DNA of 64,000 nucleotides from the NCBI RefSeq assembly GCF_014208035.1, contig NZ_JACHMK010000001.1:868001-932000 (forward strand), written 5' to 3'. Under the pieces are notes generated by a model. It worked only from the letters and a program-made list of their open reading frames with translations, made no database searches and had not been told where the DNA came from. Of the stretch, positions 1 to 9,760 are shown one piece after another. Source of the DNA: Schaalia hyovaginalis. GTDB taxonomy: Bacteria; Actinomycetota; Actinomycetes; Actinomycetales; Actinomycetaceae. Position 1 is the stretch's first letter. Each line of letters begins with the position of its first letter. Made by a program: the position numbers and the translations under genes.

Positions 1-50
1 GATCACCGCGTCCTCGGCGGATCCCCACGGGGGTAATGCTTTCGATGCGG

Positions 51-115
51 AAAAGTGATGATCTCGAGGGAGAAAGGTGATGATCTCGGGGGAGAAAGGT
101 GATGATCTCGGGGGA
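51..115 (+). repeat. Triple 22-bp direct repeat, cluster I
   Basis: Three copies of GTGATGATCTCG begin at 55, 77 and 99, so the period is exactly 22 bp. Each is preceded by AAA(A/G). The same core (consensus AAARGTGATGAYYTCG) occurs as two further clusters of three at 35776-35831 and 36048-36103, also with a 22-bp period. Here the array lies about 55-110 bp upstream of the inferred transcription start of the ABC transporter gene at 164. Two helical turns of spacing suggest protein binding on one DNA face. That role is inference. Confidence 0.8.
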
Positions 116-150
116 GGAGGGGGAGGGGCGAGAACTTCGCCCAGGGCTTA

Positions 151-163
151 TAGGGTGGGAGCC
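151..163 (+). promoter_or_regulatory. Leaderless -10 element of the ABC transporter gene
   Basis: TAGGGT at 151-156 is followed by 7 nt and then ATG at 164. No convincing -35 hexamer is visible. The spacing would place transcription initiation on or next to the start codon. Confidence 0.45.
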
Positions 164-3100
164 ATGCTGGAGCTGCGAGGGATCACCAAGTCGTACACGA
201 CCGCATCGCTCACGCAGGTCGCCCTCGACTCCGTGGACCTCGCCTTCCGCGACAACGAATTCGTCGCGATCCTCGGCCAGTCCGGGTCGGGCAAGACGAC
301 CATGCTCAACATCATCGGCGGCCTCGACCACTTCGACTCGGGCGACCTCGTCATCGACTCGATCCCCACCAAGGACTACCGCGATCGCGACTGGGACGCC
401 TACCGGAACAACCGGATCGGATTCGTCTTCCAGTCCTACAACCTCATTCCGCACCAGTCGGTCCTCGGCAACGTCGAGCTCGCCCTCACCCTGTCCGGCG
501 TCTCCCCCAAGGAGCGCAAGCGCCGCGCCCTCGACGCCCTCGAACGGGTCGGACTGGCCGAGCACGTCGGCAAACGCCCCTCGCAACTGTCCGGCGGGCA
601 GATGCAGCGCGTCGCGATCGCCCGCGCCCTCATCAACGACCCGGAGATCGTCCTCGCCGACGAACCGACGGGCGCCCTGGATTCGAAGACCTCCGTGCAG
701 GTCATGGACCTCCTGCGCGAAGTGGCGCGCGACCGGCTCGTCATCATGGTCACCCACAATCCCGAACTCGCCGAACGCTACGCGACCCGCATCGTCGAAC
801 TCGCCGACGGAAAGATCCTCTCGGACTCCCGCCCCTTCATCCCGGGCGCGGAGGACCGTCGCGAGGGCAGGCCCGCGAAACGGACCTCCATGTCGCCACT
901 GACGGCCCTGTCCCTCTCGGGGAAGAACCTTCTCACGAAGAAGGGGCGCACCCTCATGACCTCCTTCGCCGGCTCCATCGGCATCATCGGGATCGCCGCG
1001 ATCCTCGCGCTCGCCAACGGGGTGAACGCCTACATCGCGGCGACCGAGGAGGACGCCCTCACCTCCTACCCCCTGTCGATCACCGAGTCCGGCGTCGACA
1101 TGAGCGCGATGATGGAAAGCGCCGCCCGGGACGCCCGAGCGGTGAGCGCCCAGTCCGGGAAGATCGCGGCGCGCCCCGCCTTCGCCGCGATGGCCCAATC
1201 CCGATCGAAGAACGACCTCGCCTCCCTCAAGACCTACTTCGACGCCGACGGGGGACGGATCTTCGACCACGTCGCGGCGATCGAGTACGCCTACGGGACC
1301 AAGCCCCTCGTGTACCGCGAGGACACCTCGAAGGGGATCGTCCGCCTCAACCCCGATCAGGCCTTCTCGACCCTGTCCACGGCCTCCCAGGTCAGCCCCT
1401 TCTCCTCCTACATCCAGATGGACGCCTTCACCCAGCTCCCCGCGAACGCGAAGCTCTACGAGGACGCCTACACGGTGCTCGCCGGATCCTGGCCGAAGGA
1501 CGCGCACGACCTCGTCCTCGTCGTCGACTCGGACCGGGCGATGAACGACCTCCTCGAGTACACGCTCGGCTTCAAGGAGCACGCCGAGCTCGACGACCTC
1601 ATGGAGTCCTACTACTCGGGAGCCGGCGGCCCCGGCCGCGCGGAGGAGGGAGCTTCGGGGAACGAGGGCGGAACGGATGACGCGGTCGCGAACTACGACT
1701 ACGAGTCGATCCTCGGCACGCGCTTCTCCCTCGTCCCGGCCCCCTCGCTCTACACCTACGACTCGGAGCACGCGGTGTGGGTGGACCGCTCCGAAGACCG
1801 GACCTACATGGCCGAACAGATCGCGAAGGGGCAGACGCTCACCGTCACGGGCATCGTCGCCGCGAAGGAATCGGACACGGCGATCATCGGACAGGGGCTC
1901 GCCTACACCCCCGAGCTCACCGAGGAGGTCATGCGAAGCGCCGCCTCCGCGGACATCGTCAAAGCCCAGATCGCAGATCCCCTCACCGACGTCTTCACCG
2001 GGAAGCACTTCGACGAGCTCGATGACACGACGAAGTCCGGCTTCGACCTGACCTCCCTCTTCACGATCGACCCGAACGCCCTGCAAGCGGCCTTCCGCGT
2101 CGACCCGAGCGCACTCCAGATGGATCTGTCCGGACTCGACCTGTCCGGCCTCGACCTCAACGCCATCGATCCGGGCGGCTTCTCCATCTTAGGACTCGAC
2201 CTGGCCTCCCTCGGGAACATGGACCTCTCCTCGGCGATCGACCCGTCGGCGATCGCACCCGCCGACCTGGATCTCGCCGCCCTCGCCGCCCGCTACCCCG
2301 AACTCGGCGAGATCGACTGGGCTTCGATCGTCTCGAAGGCGCTCGCCGAGGGCGCGATCTCGCCGACTGCCGGTCAAGCGCTCGCGGGCACGAGCGCCGA
2401 AATCGTCCAGGGCTTCCTCGACTACTACGCCGCCCATTCCGACACGGACGGCGACGGGGCTCCCGATGCGGACCCGATGGGGCTCGCGACCGCCTACATC
2501 ACGAGCCCCGAGGTGAGCGCCCGCCTCAAGGAGGCCCTCGAATCCGGTGAGGTCGTCAATACCGAGGTGCTCTCGGCGAACCTGGCCGCCGCCCTCGGCG
2601 AGGACCGGGCCCTGGGCGAAGTCGCCTCCCGGGCCTCCGCGGAACTCGCGGAGACGATCGGGCGCTCCCTCGCGACGCAGCTCTCCACCGCCCTGTCCTC
2701 TCAGATCTCGCAGATGATCTCAGATTCGCTCTCCCGGACGATGGCGAAGGCGATGTCGCAGATGATGACTCAGCTCCAGAACGCGATCGCACTGCAGATG
2801 GAACGGGCGATGGGGGGCTTCGCCTCCTCCCTCGCCTCCGCCTTCACCATCGACGAATCCGCTTTCGCGAATGCCTTCCGGACGAACACGGATCCCGAGG
2901 ACCTCCAGCGCCTCCTGTCGACGATGATGTCGACGACGCCGACCACCTACGACACGAACCTCGCGAAGCTCGGATGGGCCGATCCCGGCGCGCCCTCGCA
3001 GATCAACATCTATCCCACGACCTTCGCGGACAAGGACGCCGTCAAGGCGATCATCGAGGGCTACAACGAGGCCGCGACGGCCGCCGGGGACGAGGCGAGG

Positions 3101-3565
3101 GTCATCGCATACACCGACATGGTCGGGCTCCTCATGAGCTCGGTGACCAGCATCATCGACATCATCAAATGGATGCTCATCGCCTTCGTGTCGATCTCCC
3201 TCGTCGTCTCCTCGATCATGATCGCGATCATCACCCTCATCTCCGTCCTCGAACGCAAGAAGGAGATCGGCATCCTCCGTTCGATCGGGGCCTCGAAGAA
3301 GGACGTCTCGCGCGTGTTCAACGCGGAGACCTTCATCGTCGGACTCCTCGCAGGGCTCATCGGCGTCGGCATCACCCTCATCCTGACCCTCATCGCGAAC
3401 GTCGTCGTCGAAGCGAAGCTCGAGGTCGCCGACATCGCCCAGCTGCCCGTGAGCGCCGGGGCGATCCTCATCGCCGTCTCCGTCGTCCTCACCCTCATCG
3501 CCGGTCTCCTCCCGGCCCGCAAGGCCGCGAAGGAGGACCCCGTCGAAGCGCTGAGAAGCGAGTAG
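164..3565 (+). CDS. Fused ABC transporter ATPase and FtsX-like permease (MacB-type)
   Basis: A 1133-residue protein that probably uses ATP hydrolysis to move an extracellular or membrane substrate by the mechanotransmission scheme of the MacB/FtsX family; the substrate is unknown. The ATPase occupies about residues 1-240 with Walker [10 protein letters not shown] (38-46), signature LSGGQ (142-146) and Walker B VLADEP (163-168). A first membrane segment follows near 265-290, then an ectodomain of about 700 residues, then three segments after residue 1000. The ectodomain contains an LDL-rich stretch, a DxDGDGxxD calcium-loop-like motif near residue 760, and a Ser/Met/Gln-rich, probably coiled-coil region. 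The frame is open further upstream, but that part is made by the 22-bp repeats, and the ATG at 164 follows a -10-like hexamer, so it is preferred as the start. Confidence 0.85.
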   Translation: MLELRGITKSYTTASLTQVALDSVDLAFRDNEFVAILGQSGSGKTTMLNIIGGLDHFDSGDLVIDSIPTKDYRDRDWDAYRNNRIGFVFQSYNLIPHQSVLGNVELALTLSGVSPKERKRRALDALERVGLAEHVGKRPSQLSGGQMQRVAIARALINDPEIVLADEPTGALDSKTSVQVMDLLREVARDRLVIMVTHNPELAERYATRIVELADGKILSDSRPFIPGAEDRREGRPAKRTSMSPLTALSLSGKNLLTKKGRTLMTSFAGSIGIIGIAAILALANGVNAYIAATEEDALTSYPLSITESGVDMSAMMESAARDARAVSAQSGKIAARPAFAAMAQSRSKNDLASLKTYFDADGGRIFDHVAAIEYAYGTKPLVYREDTSKGIVRLNPDQAFSTLSTASQVSPFSSYIQMDAFTQLPANAKLYEDAYTVLAGSWPKDAHDLVLVVDSDRAMNDLLEYTLGFKEHAELDDLMESYYSGAGGPGRAEEGASGNEGGTDDAVANYDYESILGTRFSLVPAPSLYTYDSEHAVWVDRSEDRTYMAEQIAKGQTLTVTGIVAAKESDTAIIGQGLAYTPELTEEVMRSAASADIVKAQIADPLTDVFTGKHFDELDDTTKSGFDLTSLFTIDPNALQAAFRVDPSALQMDLSGLDLSGLDLNAIDPGGFSILGLDLASLGNMDLSSAIDPSAIAPADLDLAALAARYPELGEIDWASIVSKALAEGAISPTAGQALAGTSAEIVQGFLDYYAAHSDTDGDGAPDADPMGLATAYITSPEVSARLKEALESGEVVNTEVLSANLAAALGEDRALGEVASRASAELAETIGRSLATQLSTALSSQISQMISDSLSRTMAKAMSQMMTQLQNAIALQMERAMGGFASSLASAFTIDESAFANAFRTNTDPEDLQRLLSTMMSTTPTTYDTNLAKLGWADPGAPSQINIYPTTFADKDAVKAIIEGYNEAATAAGDEARVIAYTDMVGLLMSSVTSIIDIIKWMLIAFVSISLVVSSIMIAIITLISVLERKKEIGILRSIGASKKDVSRVFNAETFIVGLLAGLIGVGITLILTLIANVVVEAKLEVADIAQLPVSAGAILIAVSVVLTLIAGLLPARKAAKEDPVEALRSE

Positions 3566-3600
3566 TCTCTAAGACGCCGACGATCCGAGAAGGAGGACGC

Positions 3601-4182
3601 ATGCCCGCTCCGGCCGAACCCGCCACCGATGCCTCCGTGGGGGTCCTCCTCGCCCCCGGCTTCGAGGAGGTCGAAGCCCTCGCAGTCGTCGACGCGCTCT
3701 TCCGCGCGGGCGTTCGCGCAGACCTCATCTCCGTCGAGGGCACCGCCGACGTCGTCTCCTCGCACGGGGTGAGGATCGGCTCCGACCTCGCCCTCGACGA
3801 CGCCGACCTCGCCTCCTACGCGATCCTCTTCCTCCCCGGGGGAATGCCCGGAACGACGAACCTCTCGGCGAACCCCGTCATCGGAGCCGAGATCGACCGT
3901 CGGGCCCGAGCCGGCCTGCCGATCGCCGCGATCTGCGCCGCGCCCTCGATCCTCGCCGAACGCGGACACCTCGCGGGCCGTACCGCAACGGCGAATCCCG
4001 GATTCATGAACGTCCTCGAAGACGCCGGTGCGCATACGGTTCTCACGCCGGTCGCCCTCGACGGGCGGATCTTCACGAGCCGCGGAGCGGGGACCGCCCT
4101 CGAGCTCGGGATCGCCCTGGTCGCCCTCCTGCGCGGAGAGGCGGAGGCCGAACGCGTCGCGAACGCCCTCGTCCACCGCTGA
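3601..4182 (+). CDS. DJ-1/PfpI (ThiJ) family protein
   Basis: 193 residues matching the single-domain DJ-1/YajL family, whose members act as glyoxalases, deglycases or redox-sensing chaperones in the cytosol. The nucleophile-elbow cysteine is Cys112 in AAICAAPS, and the N-terminal GVLLAPGFEEVEA motif with its conserved Glu is typical of the YajL/DJ-1 branch. The start is supported by a GGAGG-type ribosome binding site within 36 nt of the upstream ABC transporter stop, so the two may be cotranscribed. The exact substrate cannot be told from sequence. Confidence 0.85.
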   Translation: MPAPAEPATDASVGVLLAPGFEEVEALAVVDALFRAGVRADLISVEGTADVVSSHGVRIGSDLALDDADLASYAILFLPGGMPGTTNLSANPVIGAEIDRRARAGLPIAAICAAPSILAERGHLAGRTATANPGFMNVLEDAGAHTVLTPVALDGRIFTSRGAGTALELGIALVALLRGEAEAERVANALVHR

Positions 4183-4207
4183 GCGGCGCGCCCTCGGCGC
4201 CCCGACG

Positions 4208-4219
4208 TAGGCTGAAGGC
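4208..4219 (+). promoter_or_regulatory. Leaderless -10 element of the nitroreductase gene
   Basis: TAGGCT at 4208-4213 lies 6 nt before ATG 4220, and no Shine-Dalgarno sequence is visible. This is consistent with a leaderless transcript. Confidence 0.45.
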
Positions 4220-4912
4220 ATGACGAACGAGGATTCCGCACCTTCCTTCTCCCGCCTCGCAGCCGAGCGGCACTCGGTGCGCGCCTTCTCGGACCGCCCG
4301 GTCGCCCCGCAGGTGCTCGACGCGATCCTGAAGGACGCGAGCGCCTCGCCCAGCTGGTCCAACACCCGTCCCTACCGGCTCGCACTCGCGGCGGGCGAGG
4401 ACGCCGATGCGCTGCGCGCCGCCTACTGCGAGGCCTTCGACGCCGAGGCCGGGACCGGCCCCCGCGCCGACGGGGACTTCGAGGTGCGCCGACGCTACCC
4501 GGACGAGCTCAGGGAGCGCTCGGTGCGGCTCGGCAAGGCGCTCTACGCCGAGCTCGGCATCGGGCGGGACGACGCGGCGGCGCGCGATGCGTGGAGCCGC
4601 AGGAACGTCGAAGCCTTCTCCGCTCCCGTCATCGGGCTCCTCTACGTCCACGAGGGCCTCATGCCCTTCTCCGCGATGGACGCGGGGATCCTCCTCGGGC
4701 ACATCTTCCTCGCGGCCAAGGCCAGGGGAGTGGACTCCTGCGCCCTCGGGACGCTCGCCATCTGGCGGGGCCCCGGGGACCGCTTCTTCGACGTGCCGGA
4801 GGACTACCGCCTCATCACGGGCTTCGCGCTCGGATATGCGGAGGAGGACCCGGTGAACGCCTTCCGGGCCGAGCGCGCGCCCATCCCCCGCGTCGGCCGG
4901 AAGGGGCGGTGA
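4220..4912 (+). CDS. Nitroreductase family protein
   Basis: 230 residues with the NfsB/FRP-type nitroreductase fold, expected to bind FMN and reduce nitro compounds, quinones or related substrates with NAD(P)H. The N-terminal RHSVRAFSDRPV stretch is the usual FMN-phosphate-binding start, and ASPSWSNTRPYR corresponds to the second FMN loop. The C-terminal half has the GILLGHIFLAAKARG helix and the ALGT segment. The stop is 1 nt from the TatD start, so the two genes form an operon from a leaderless promoter. The physiological substrate is unknown. Confidence 0.85.
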   Translation: MTNEDSAPSFSRLAAERHSVRAFSDRPVAPQVLDAILKDASASPSWSNTRPYRLALAAGEDADALRAAYCEAFDAEAGTGPRADGDFEVRRRYPDELRERSVRLGKALYAELGIGRDDAAARDAWSRRNVEAFSAPVIGLLYVHEGLMPFSAMDAGILLGHIFLAAKARGVDSCALGTLAIWRGPGDRFFDVPEDYRLITGFALGYAEEDPVNAFRAERAPIPRVGRKGR

Positions 4913-4913
4913 C

Positions 4914-5822
4914 ATGGCGCGCAGGACGCGGACCTGGCCCGAAGCGCCCCGCCCCCTCGACGGCGAGGTCATGGACAATCACACGCACCTGCCGGTCGTC
5001 CCGGCCCAGATCCCGAGGGCGGACGGCGTCGCGATGCCCCTCGACGAGCAGATCGCCAGGGCGCGCGCAGCGGGGGTCTCCCGGCAGGTGACCAGCGCCT
5101 GCGAACTCCCCGAATTCGCCCCCATGATCGGGGTCGCCTCGGCGTACGAGGGCGTGCGGGTCGCCCTCGCCCTGCACCCCAATGAGGCCGCCCTCCACGA
5201 AGGCTGCGTCGACCCCTCCCCGGACGGGCTGACTCCCCGGCTCAGCGATCATCACATCCCCCTCGATGAGGCGCTCGCCGTCCTCGAGGAGGCGGTGGAG
5301 AATCCGATGGTCGTCGCGGTCGGCGAATCGGGGCTCGACTACTTCCGCACGGCCGAACCCGGCCGCGAGGCCCAGAAGCGCTCCTTCGCCGCTCACATCG
5401 ACCTCGCGGTGCGCAAGGGACTGCCCCTGCAGATCCACGACCGCGAGGCGCACGCCGACTGCCTCGAGGTCCTCGATCGCGCCGGCCGCATCGATGTCCC
5501 CGTCGTCTTCCACTGCTTCTCCGGTGACGCGCAGTTCGCGCGTGAACTCGCCGAACGCGGCTTCTACGCCTCCTTCGCCGGCCCCATCACCTATCCGGCG
5601 AACGCCCACCTGCGCGAGGCGCTCATCGAGATGCCCCGCGAACTCGTCCTCGTGGAGACGGACGCCCCTTATCTCACGCCCGTTCCGCACAGGGGATCCC
5701 CGAACGCCTCCTATGCGATGGCCCACAGCGTCCGCCGGATCGCCGAGCTCTGGGATCTTCGCGAGGATCTGGCGTGCGCCCAGCTCATGGAGAATTCCAG
5801 GCGCGTCTACGGCGACTGGTGA
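4914..5822 (+). CDS. tatD: TatD family metal-dependent hydrolase (DNase)
   Basis: 302 residues of the TatD amidohydrolase-like family, metal-dependent 3'-5' exonucleases linked to DNA repair and oxidative damage. Metal ligands are visible as the HxH motif in DNHTHLP (His23, His25), Glu in GESGLDYF, His in the LQIHDREA and FHCFSGD blocks, and Asp in ETDAPYLTP. Length is normal for the family. Only one nucleotide separates it from the nitroreductase stop. Tandem rpf genes, ksgA and ispE follow, the same order as tatD-rpfB-ksgA-ispE in M. tuberculosis, which supports the assignment. Confidence 0.9.
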   Translation: MARRTRTWPEAPRPLDGEVMDNHTHLPVVPAQIPRADGVAMPLDEQIARARAAGVSRQVTSACELPEFAPMIGVASAYEGVRVALALHPNEAALHEGCVDPSPDGLTPRLSDHHIPLDEALAVLEEAVENPMVVAVGESGLDYFRTAEPGREAQKRSFAAHIDLAVRKGLPLQIHDREAHADCLEVLDRAGRIDVPVVFHCFSGDAQFARELAERGFYASFAGPITYPANAHLREALIEMPRELVLVETDAPYLTPVPHRGSPNASYAMAHSVRRIAELWDLREDLACAQLMENSRRVYGDW

Positions 5823-5869
5823 CGAGGGCGCGCGGACCGCGATCGCCGGAGCGCGCCTTAGCATTCGCG

Positions 5870-5883
5870 GTGATAGGCGTCAC
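5870..5883. promoter_or_regulatory. CRP/GlxR-like palindrome upstream of rpf
   Basis: GTGA-N6-TCAC (GTGATAGGCGTCAC) is a perfect half-site palindrome of the CRP/GlxR class, TGTGANNNNNNTCACA. It is centred about 50 bp upstream of a start expected from a possible -10 TACGGT at 5914-5919. CRP/GlxR control of rpf genes is known in mycobacteria and corynebacteria. Binding here is inferred. Confidence 0.5.
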
Positions 5884-6004
5884 GAAATCGAGCACGAAGG
5901 GTCACGGATTGATTACGGTAGGGGAGTCAGTCCGCCGGGATCCGGGGATCCCCCTAGGGGAGCCCCCGCGGATGCGAGGCGGAACCTACGAAGTCTGGAG
6001 TCGC

Positions 6005-7168
6005 GTGAATCTTCACCCCTCACGACGCACCGTCGTCGCCACAGCCTCGGCACTCGCCCTCATGATGACTGCGACCGCCGGGACCGCCGTGGCCGCCGCC
6101 CACCACGAAGTCCTTCTCGAGATCGACGGCGTGTCCAGGCCCGTCGACGGATTCTTCCTGACCGTTGGTGGGGCGCTCGCTTCCGTGGGCGTCGAGGTGG
6201 GGGCGCACGACCTCGTCGCGCCGGCGACCGACGCGCACGTGGCTGACGGGCAGACCATCGTCGTGAGATCGGCGAGCCCCTACGAGGTGACCCTCGACGG
6301 CCAGACGAAGACCGCGTGGTCGACGGCTGATTCGATCGACGGCGTCCTCGACTCGATCGCCGCCTCCGGTTCGGCCGTCATGGCCGCTGATCGCTCCACG
6401 CTCCGCCGTGAGATGTCCGTGATCTCCGTCGACGGTCCCGTCGCGATCCTCGCCGACGGGGCGACGACCACCGTCGACGCGAAGGCGGGCGACACCGTCG
6501 ACGTGCTCCTCGAGAAGGCGGGCCTGTCCCTCGGGGACCTCGATACGGTCGATTTCGTCTTCGAAGCGGGGCGGACCTCGGTCAAGGTGACGCGCATCCT
6601 TCACGGCGACGTCGACGTCGCCACCCCGACCCCCTTCACCACCGAAGAGCGCAGCGACGATTCCCTCTACGAGGGCGAGACGAAGGTGCTGCAGGAGGGG
6701 CAGGACGGCCAGACGCTGACGACCTACTACCGCCACAGCATCGACGGGAAGATCGTGCTCAACGTGCCCATGGCGAAGAAGGTGACCGAACCGGTCGCGA
6801 AGATCGTCGCCGTCGGGACCAAGAAGAAGGAGCAGGAGGCGCCGAGCGCCCCGGCCGTCTCGTACTCGCCGGGCTCCGCGCAGGCCATCGCGCAGGAGAT
6901 GATCACCGCCCGCGGATGGTCGGACTCCGAATTCCAGTGCCTCGTCACCCTGTGGAACCACGAGTCCGGCTGGAACGTCAGCGCCGCCAACCCCTCGGGC
7001 GCCTACGGGATCCCGCAGGCCCTCCCCGGTTCGAAGATGGCGAGCGTCGGCGCCGACTGGCAGACGAACCCGGCCACCCAGATCACCTGGGGCCTGGGAT
7101 ACATCTCAGGGCGCTACGGAACCCCGTGCGGCGCTCTGGCCTCGTGGAGCGCGAAGGGCTGGTACTGA
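6005..7168 (+). CDS. Resuscitation-promoting-factor-like muralytic protein (DUF348-G5-LT)
   Basis: 387-residue secreted peptidoglycan hydrolase related to RpfB, which cleaves glycan strands and promotes regrowth of dormant cells. After an N-terminal signal peptide or anchor (hydrophobic stretch about residues 10-32) come two DUF348-like repeats (about 35-75 and 140-180), a G5-like domain (about 200-275), a linker, and a C-terminal lytic-transglycosylase-like domain from about 300 with Glu320 in NHESGW as the candidate catalytic acid. GTG 6005 is chosen because a GGAG precedes it and the signal peptide starts there. An ATG at 5972 in frame is the alternative. A paralogue follows directly, separated by a strong terminator hairpin. 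Confidence 0.85.
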   Translation: MNLHPSRRTVVATASALALMMTATAGTAVAAAHHEVLLEIDGVSRPVDGFFLTVGGALASVGVEVGAHDLVAPATDAHVADGQTIVVRSASPYEVTLDGQTKTAWSTADSIDGVLDSIAASGSAVMAADRSTLRREMSVISVDGPVAILADGATTTVDAKAGDTVDVLLEKAGLSLGDLDTVDFVFEAGRTSVKVTRILHGDVDVATPTPFTTEERSDDSLYEGETKVLQEGQDGQTLTTYYRHSIDGKIVLNVPMAKKVTEPVAKIVAVGTKKKEQEAPSAPAVSYSPGSAQAIAQEMITARGWSDSEFQCLVTLWNHESGWNVSAANPSGAYGIPQALPGSKMASVGADWQTNPATQITWGLGYISGRYGTPCGALASWSAKGWY

Positions 7169-7190
7169 GCCGCCCCGAATGAGCTGAAAC

Positions 7191-7224
7191 GGTGTGCCGG
7201 CCCTCATGCGCGGGCCGGCGCACC
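7191..7224 (+). terminator. Hairpin terminator between the two rpf-like genes
   Basis: GGTGTGCCGGCCC (7191-7203) pairs with GGGCCGGCGCACC (7212-7224). The stem is 13 bp with one G-U pair and an 8-nt loop, and it lies 22 nt after the first rpf stop. There is no long T tract, as is common in high-GC actinobacteria. Confidence 0.7.
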
Positions 7225-7321
7225 GCCTTCAGCGCCCCTGTTCACATCGACCCGTTGACGTTTCGGCGCCGCGTCCATTCATCGCGTACCGTTGACGCGT
7301 CCAACCGAAGGAGCACCCGCA

Positions 7322-8731
7322 GTGGATCACCACCGATCGGAGCATCCGCTCGGCCGGAGGCGCCAGGAGCACCGCTCCTTCACCCCGAGCCGCCGCGCCG
7401 TTCTGACGAGCGCGTGCGCGAGCGCCGCGGCCGTCGTCCTCGTCGCCGCGGGGGCGGTCGCCAGCTCGCGCGCTGAGGCGACCCTCGAAGTCGACGGCGT
7501 CTCCATGCCGGTCACCGCGTGGGGCGGCACCGTCGCCTCGCTCCTGAGCTCGACCGGCGTCGAAGTCGGAGCGCACGACCTCGTCCAGCCCGCCCTCGAT
7601 TCGCGGGTCCCCGACGGGGGCACCGTCATCGTGCGCACCGCGCACCCCTACACCCTGGAGGTTGACGGCGCAGAGAGGACCGTCTGGTCGACCTCTGCCA
7701 GCGCCGATGCGGTCCTCGCCGACACCGCCGCTCTCGGCGACTCCGTCGCCCTCGCCGCCGATCGCTCCGGCGCCCGGGGCGAGGCCCTCCCCGTCGTCTC
7801 GCGCTCCCGCGAGGTCACCGTCCTCGCGGACGGCCTGGAGCGGCGGGCCCGGGCCGAGGGCGGGGAGAGCGTCGACGAGATCGTCGAGAAGGCCGGAGTG
7901 GCCCTCCATCCCATCGATCGCGTCGCCCTCGCCGCGGGCGAGGGCGGATCGCTCGAGGTGCGCGTCTCCCGCGTCGTGCGCGGGGAGTCATCCGGGGAGG
8001 TCACGATCCCCTTCACCGAGATCGAGGAGGAGAGCCCCGACCTCTTCGAAGGCGAATCGAAGATCACCCGCCCCGGCTCCGACGGGCTCGCCGCGCGCAC
8101 CCAGTGGGCTGAGACCGTCGACGGGGTCGCCACCTCATCGGCGACCACCGGCGAGGAGACCCTCGTCCAGCCCCTCGACCAGATCCGCTCCAAGGGCACG
8201 AAGAAGGCGACGCCCGAGGCCCTCCTCCTCGCGGGAGTCGACCCGAAGGCGAGCCTCGAATCCGGAACGGACGAGAACGGCTTCCCCTACACCGCCTACA
8301 AGGCCCCGATCGGCTCCCTGTCCTCGCGAGCGGACGTTGAAGCCCTCATCAACGCGATGAGCGAGCAGTCCGACAAGATCAAAGCGGCGGGCGCAGCGCT
8401 CAAAGCGGGGATGAGCGTGACCTACACGGGCCAGGACCCCCAGGAGATCGCGCACGTCCAGGTCGCCGCCCGCGGATGGTCGGACGCCGAATTCCAATGC
8501 CTGGTCAACCTGTGGAACCGCGAATCCCGCTGGAACCCGTACGCCCAGAACGCCTCCTCGGGCGCGTACGGGATCCCGCAGGCCCTCCCCGGTTCGAAGA
8601 TGGCGAGCGCCGGCGCCGACTGGCAGACGAACCCGGCCACCCAGATCACCTGGGGCCTGGGCTACATCGCGGGCCGCTACGGCACGCCGTGCTCGGCCTG
8701 GGGGCATTCGAACGCCGTCGGCTGGTACTGA
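7322..8731 (+). CDS. Second Rpf-like muralytic protein (DUF348-G5-LT)
   Basis: 469 residues and paralogous to the preceding gene. A signal or anchor segment (about residues 25-48) is followed by DUF348-like repeats, a G5-like domain, an extra helical insertion (about 290-365), and the lytic-transglycosylase-like domain with Glu401 in NRESRW. GTG 7322 is preferred because AAGGAG lies 8 nt upstream; a TTG at 7292 is also in frame. A TTGACG -35-like hexamer is at 7255-7260, but the -10 is unclear. The insertion and longer N terminus distinguish it from its neighbour, while a 92-bp block near the 3' end is almost identical in DNA, which suggests recent duplication or gene conversion. Confidence 0.85.
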   Translation: MDHHRSEHPLGRRRQEHRSFTPSRRAVLTSACASAAAVVLVAAGAVASSRAEATLEVDGVSMPVTAWGGTVASLLSSTGVEVGAHDLVQPALDSRVPDGGTVIVRTAHPYTLEVDGAERTVWSTSASADAVLADTAALGDSVALAADRSGARGEALPVVSRSREVTVLADGLERRARAEGGESVDEIVEKAGVALHPIDRVALAAGEGGSLEVRVSRVVRGESSGEVTIPFTEIEEESPDLFEGESKITRPGSDGLAARTQWAETVDGVATSSATTGEETLVQPLDQIRSKGTKKATPEALLLAGVDPKASLESGTDENGFPYTAYKAPIGSLSSRADVEALINAMSEQSDKIKAAGAALKAGMSVTYTGQDPQEIAHVQVAARGWSDAEFQCLVNLWNRESRWNPYAQNASSGAYGIPQALPGSKMASAGADWQTNPATQITWGLGYIAGRYGTPCSAWGHSNAVGWY

Positions 8732-8743
8732 GCCCCGAGCCAC

Positions 8744-8755
8744 TAGACTTCACTC
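8744..8755 (+). promoter_or_regulatory. Leaderless -10 element of ksgA
   Basis: TAGACT at 8744-8749 is followed by 6 nt and GTG 8756. No Shine-Dalgarno sequence is present, so a leaderless transcript is likely. Confidence 0.5.
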
Positions 8756-9760
8756 GTGACCCGATCCTCGAAGAACGCTCCCGCCTCCCGTCTCGATCCG
8801 AAGCTGCCCGAAGGGGCCGTGCCTTCGGACTCGGGCCTCCTCGGCCCGATCGAGGTCAAGGCGATCGCCGACGCGCTCGGCATCCGGCCGACGAAGGTCC
8901 TCGGTCAGAATTTCGTCCACGACGCGGGAACCGTCCGCAGGATCGTCAGGGCCGGCGGCGTCGAGGCGGGCGACGAGGTCGTCGAGGTCGGGCCCGGACT
9001 TGGCTCCCTCACCCTTGCGATCCTGGAGGCCGGCGCTAGGGTCCGCGCCGTCGAAATCGACCCCCCTCTGGCCGCGGCCCTGCCCGAGACCGTGCGCTCG
9101 CGCATGCCCGAAGCGGCCGAGCGCTTCCACGTGGTGACGATGGACGCGACGGCGCTCAGGGGGGTGGAGGACTTCGGGGTCGACTGGCCCGCGCCGACGA
9201 AACTCGTCGCGAACCTGCCCTACAACGTCGCAGTCCCGGTCCTGCTCGCCATGCTCGAGTCCTTCCCCTCGCTCACCGATCTCCTCGTCATGGTCCAGTC
9301 CGAAGTCGCCGACAGGCTCGCCGCGGCCCCGGGATCGCGCACCTACGGCGTCCCCTCGGTCAAGGCCGGGTGGTACGGCAGGGTCGAACGGGCCGGAACG
9401 ATCGGGCGCACCGTCTTCTGGCCGGTTCCGAACGTCGACTCCGCCCTCGTGCGCATCTCGCGCTCGGCCGAGCCCCGCGGCGATGAGCCGCTCCGGCGCG
9501 CGACCTTCGAGGTCTGCGACGTCGCCTTCGGCCAGCGCCGCAAGACGCTGCGCGCCGCCCTGAAGAACTGGGCGGGCTCGGCCGGGGGAGCGGGCCTCCT
9601 CCTCGAGCGGGCGGGCATCGACCCGGGCCGGCGCGGGGAGACCCTCGACGTCGACGAATTCGTCGCGCTCGGCCGCGCAGTCCTCGAGCTCCGCGCCGCC
9701 GAGCTCCTGCCGCGCCGCATCGACCCGAGGCGCGCGCGTTTGGAGGAAGCCGATGCGTGA
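8756..9760 (+). CDS. ksgA: 16S rRNA dimethyladenosine transferase
   Basis: 334-residue RsmA/KsgA, which dimethylates two adjacent adenosines near the 3' end of 16S rRNA during small-subunit assembly. The SAM-binding entry LGQNFVHD (about 49-56), motif [10 protein letters not shown] (77-85) and the catalytic NLPYN (153-157) are all present. The protein carries about 30 extra N-terminal residues compared with E. coli. GTG 8756 is supported by the -10 hexamer just upstream. The stop overlaps the ispE start by 8 nt, as in other actinobacteria. Confidence 0.95.
   Translation: MTRSSKNAPASRLDPKLPEGAVPSDSGLLGPIEVKAIADALGIRPTKVLGQNFVHDAGTVRRIVRAGGVEAGDEVVEVGPGLGSLTLAILEAGARVRAVEIDPPLAAALPETVRSRMPEAAERFHVVTMDATALRGVEDFGVDWPAPTKLVANLPYNVAVPVLLAMLESFPSLTDLLVMVQSEVADRLAAAPGSRTYGVPSVKAGWYGRVERAGTIGRTVFWPVPNVDSALVRISRSAEPRGDEPLRRATFEVCDVAFGQRRKTLRAALKNWAGSAGGAGLLLERAGIDPGRRGETLDVDEFVALGRAVLELRAAELLPRRIDPRRARLEEADA

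Noticed and set aside
51..115. CRISPR-like array from the 22-bp repeats
   Set aside because: The unit is only 22 bp with no unique spacers of 25-40 bp, there are three copies per array, and no cas genes are nearby.
77..163. Upstream start of the fused ABC transporter at 77
   Set aside because: The extra 29 residues are encoded by the 22-bp repeats and a G-rich stretch, and the start would precede the apparent -10 hexamer.
5823..6004. c-di-AMP (ydaO-type) riboswitch before the rpf gene
   Set aside because: A GC-rich structured stretch is present, but the conserved ydaO core blocks cannot be aligned, and the leader expected from the likely promoter is only about 80 nt.
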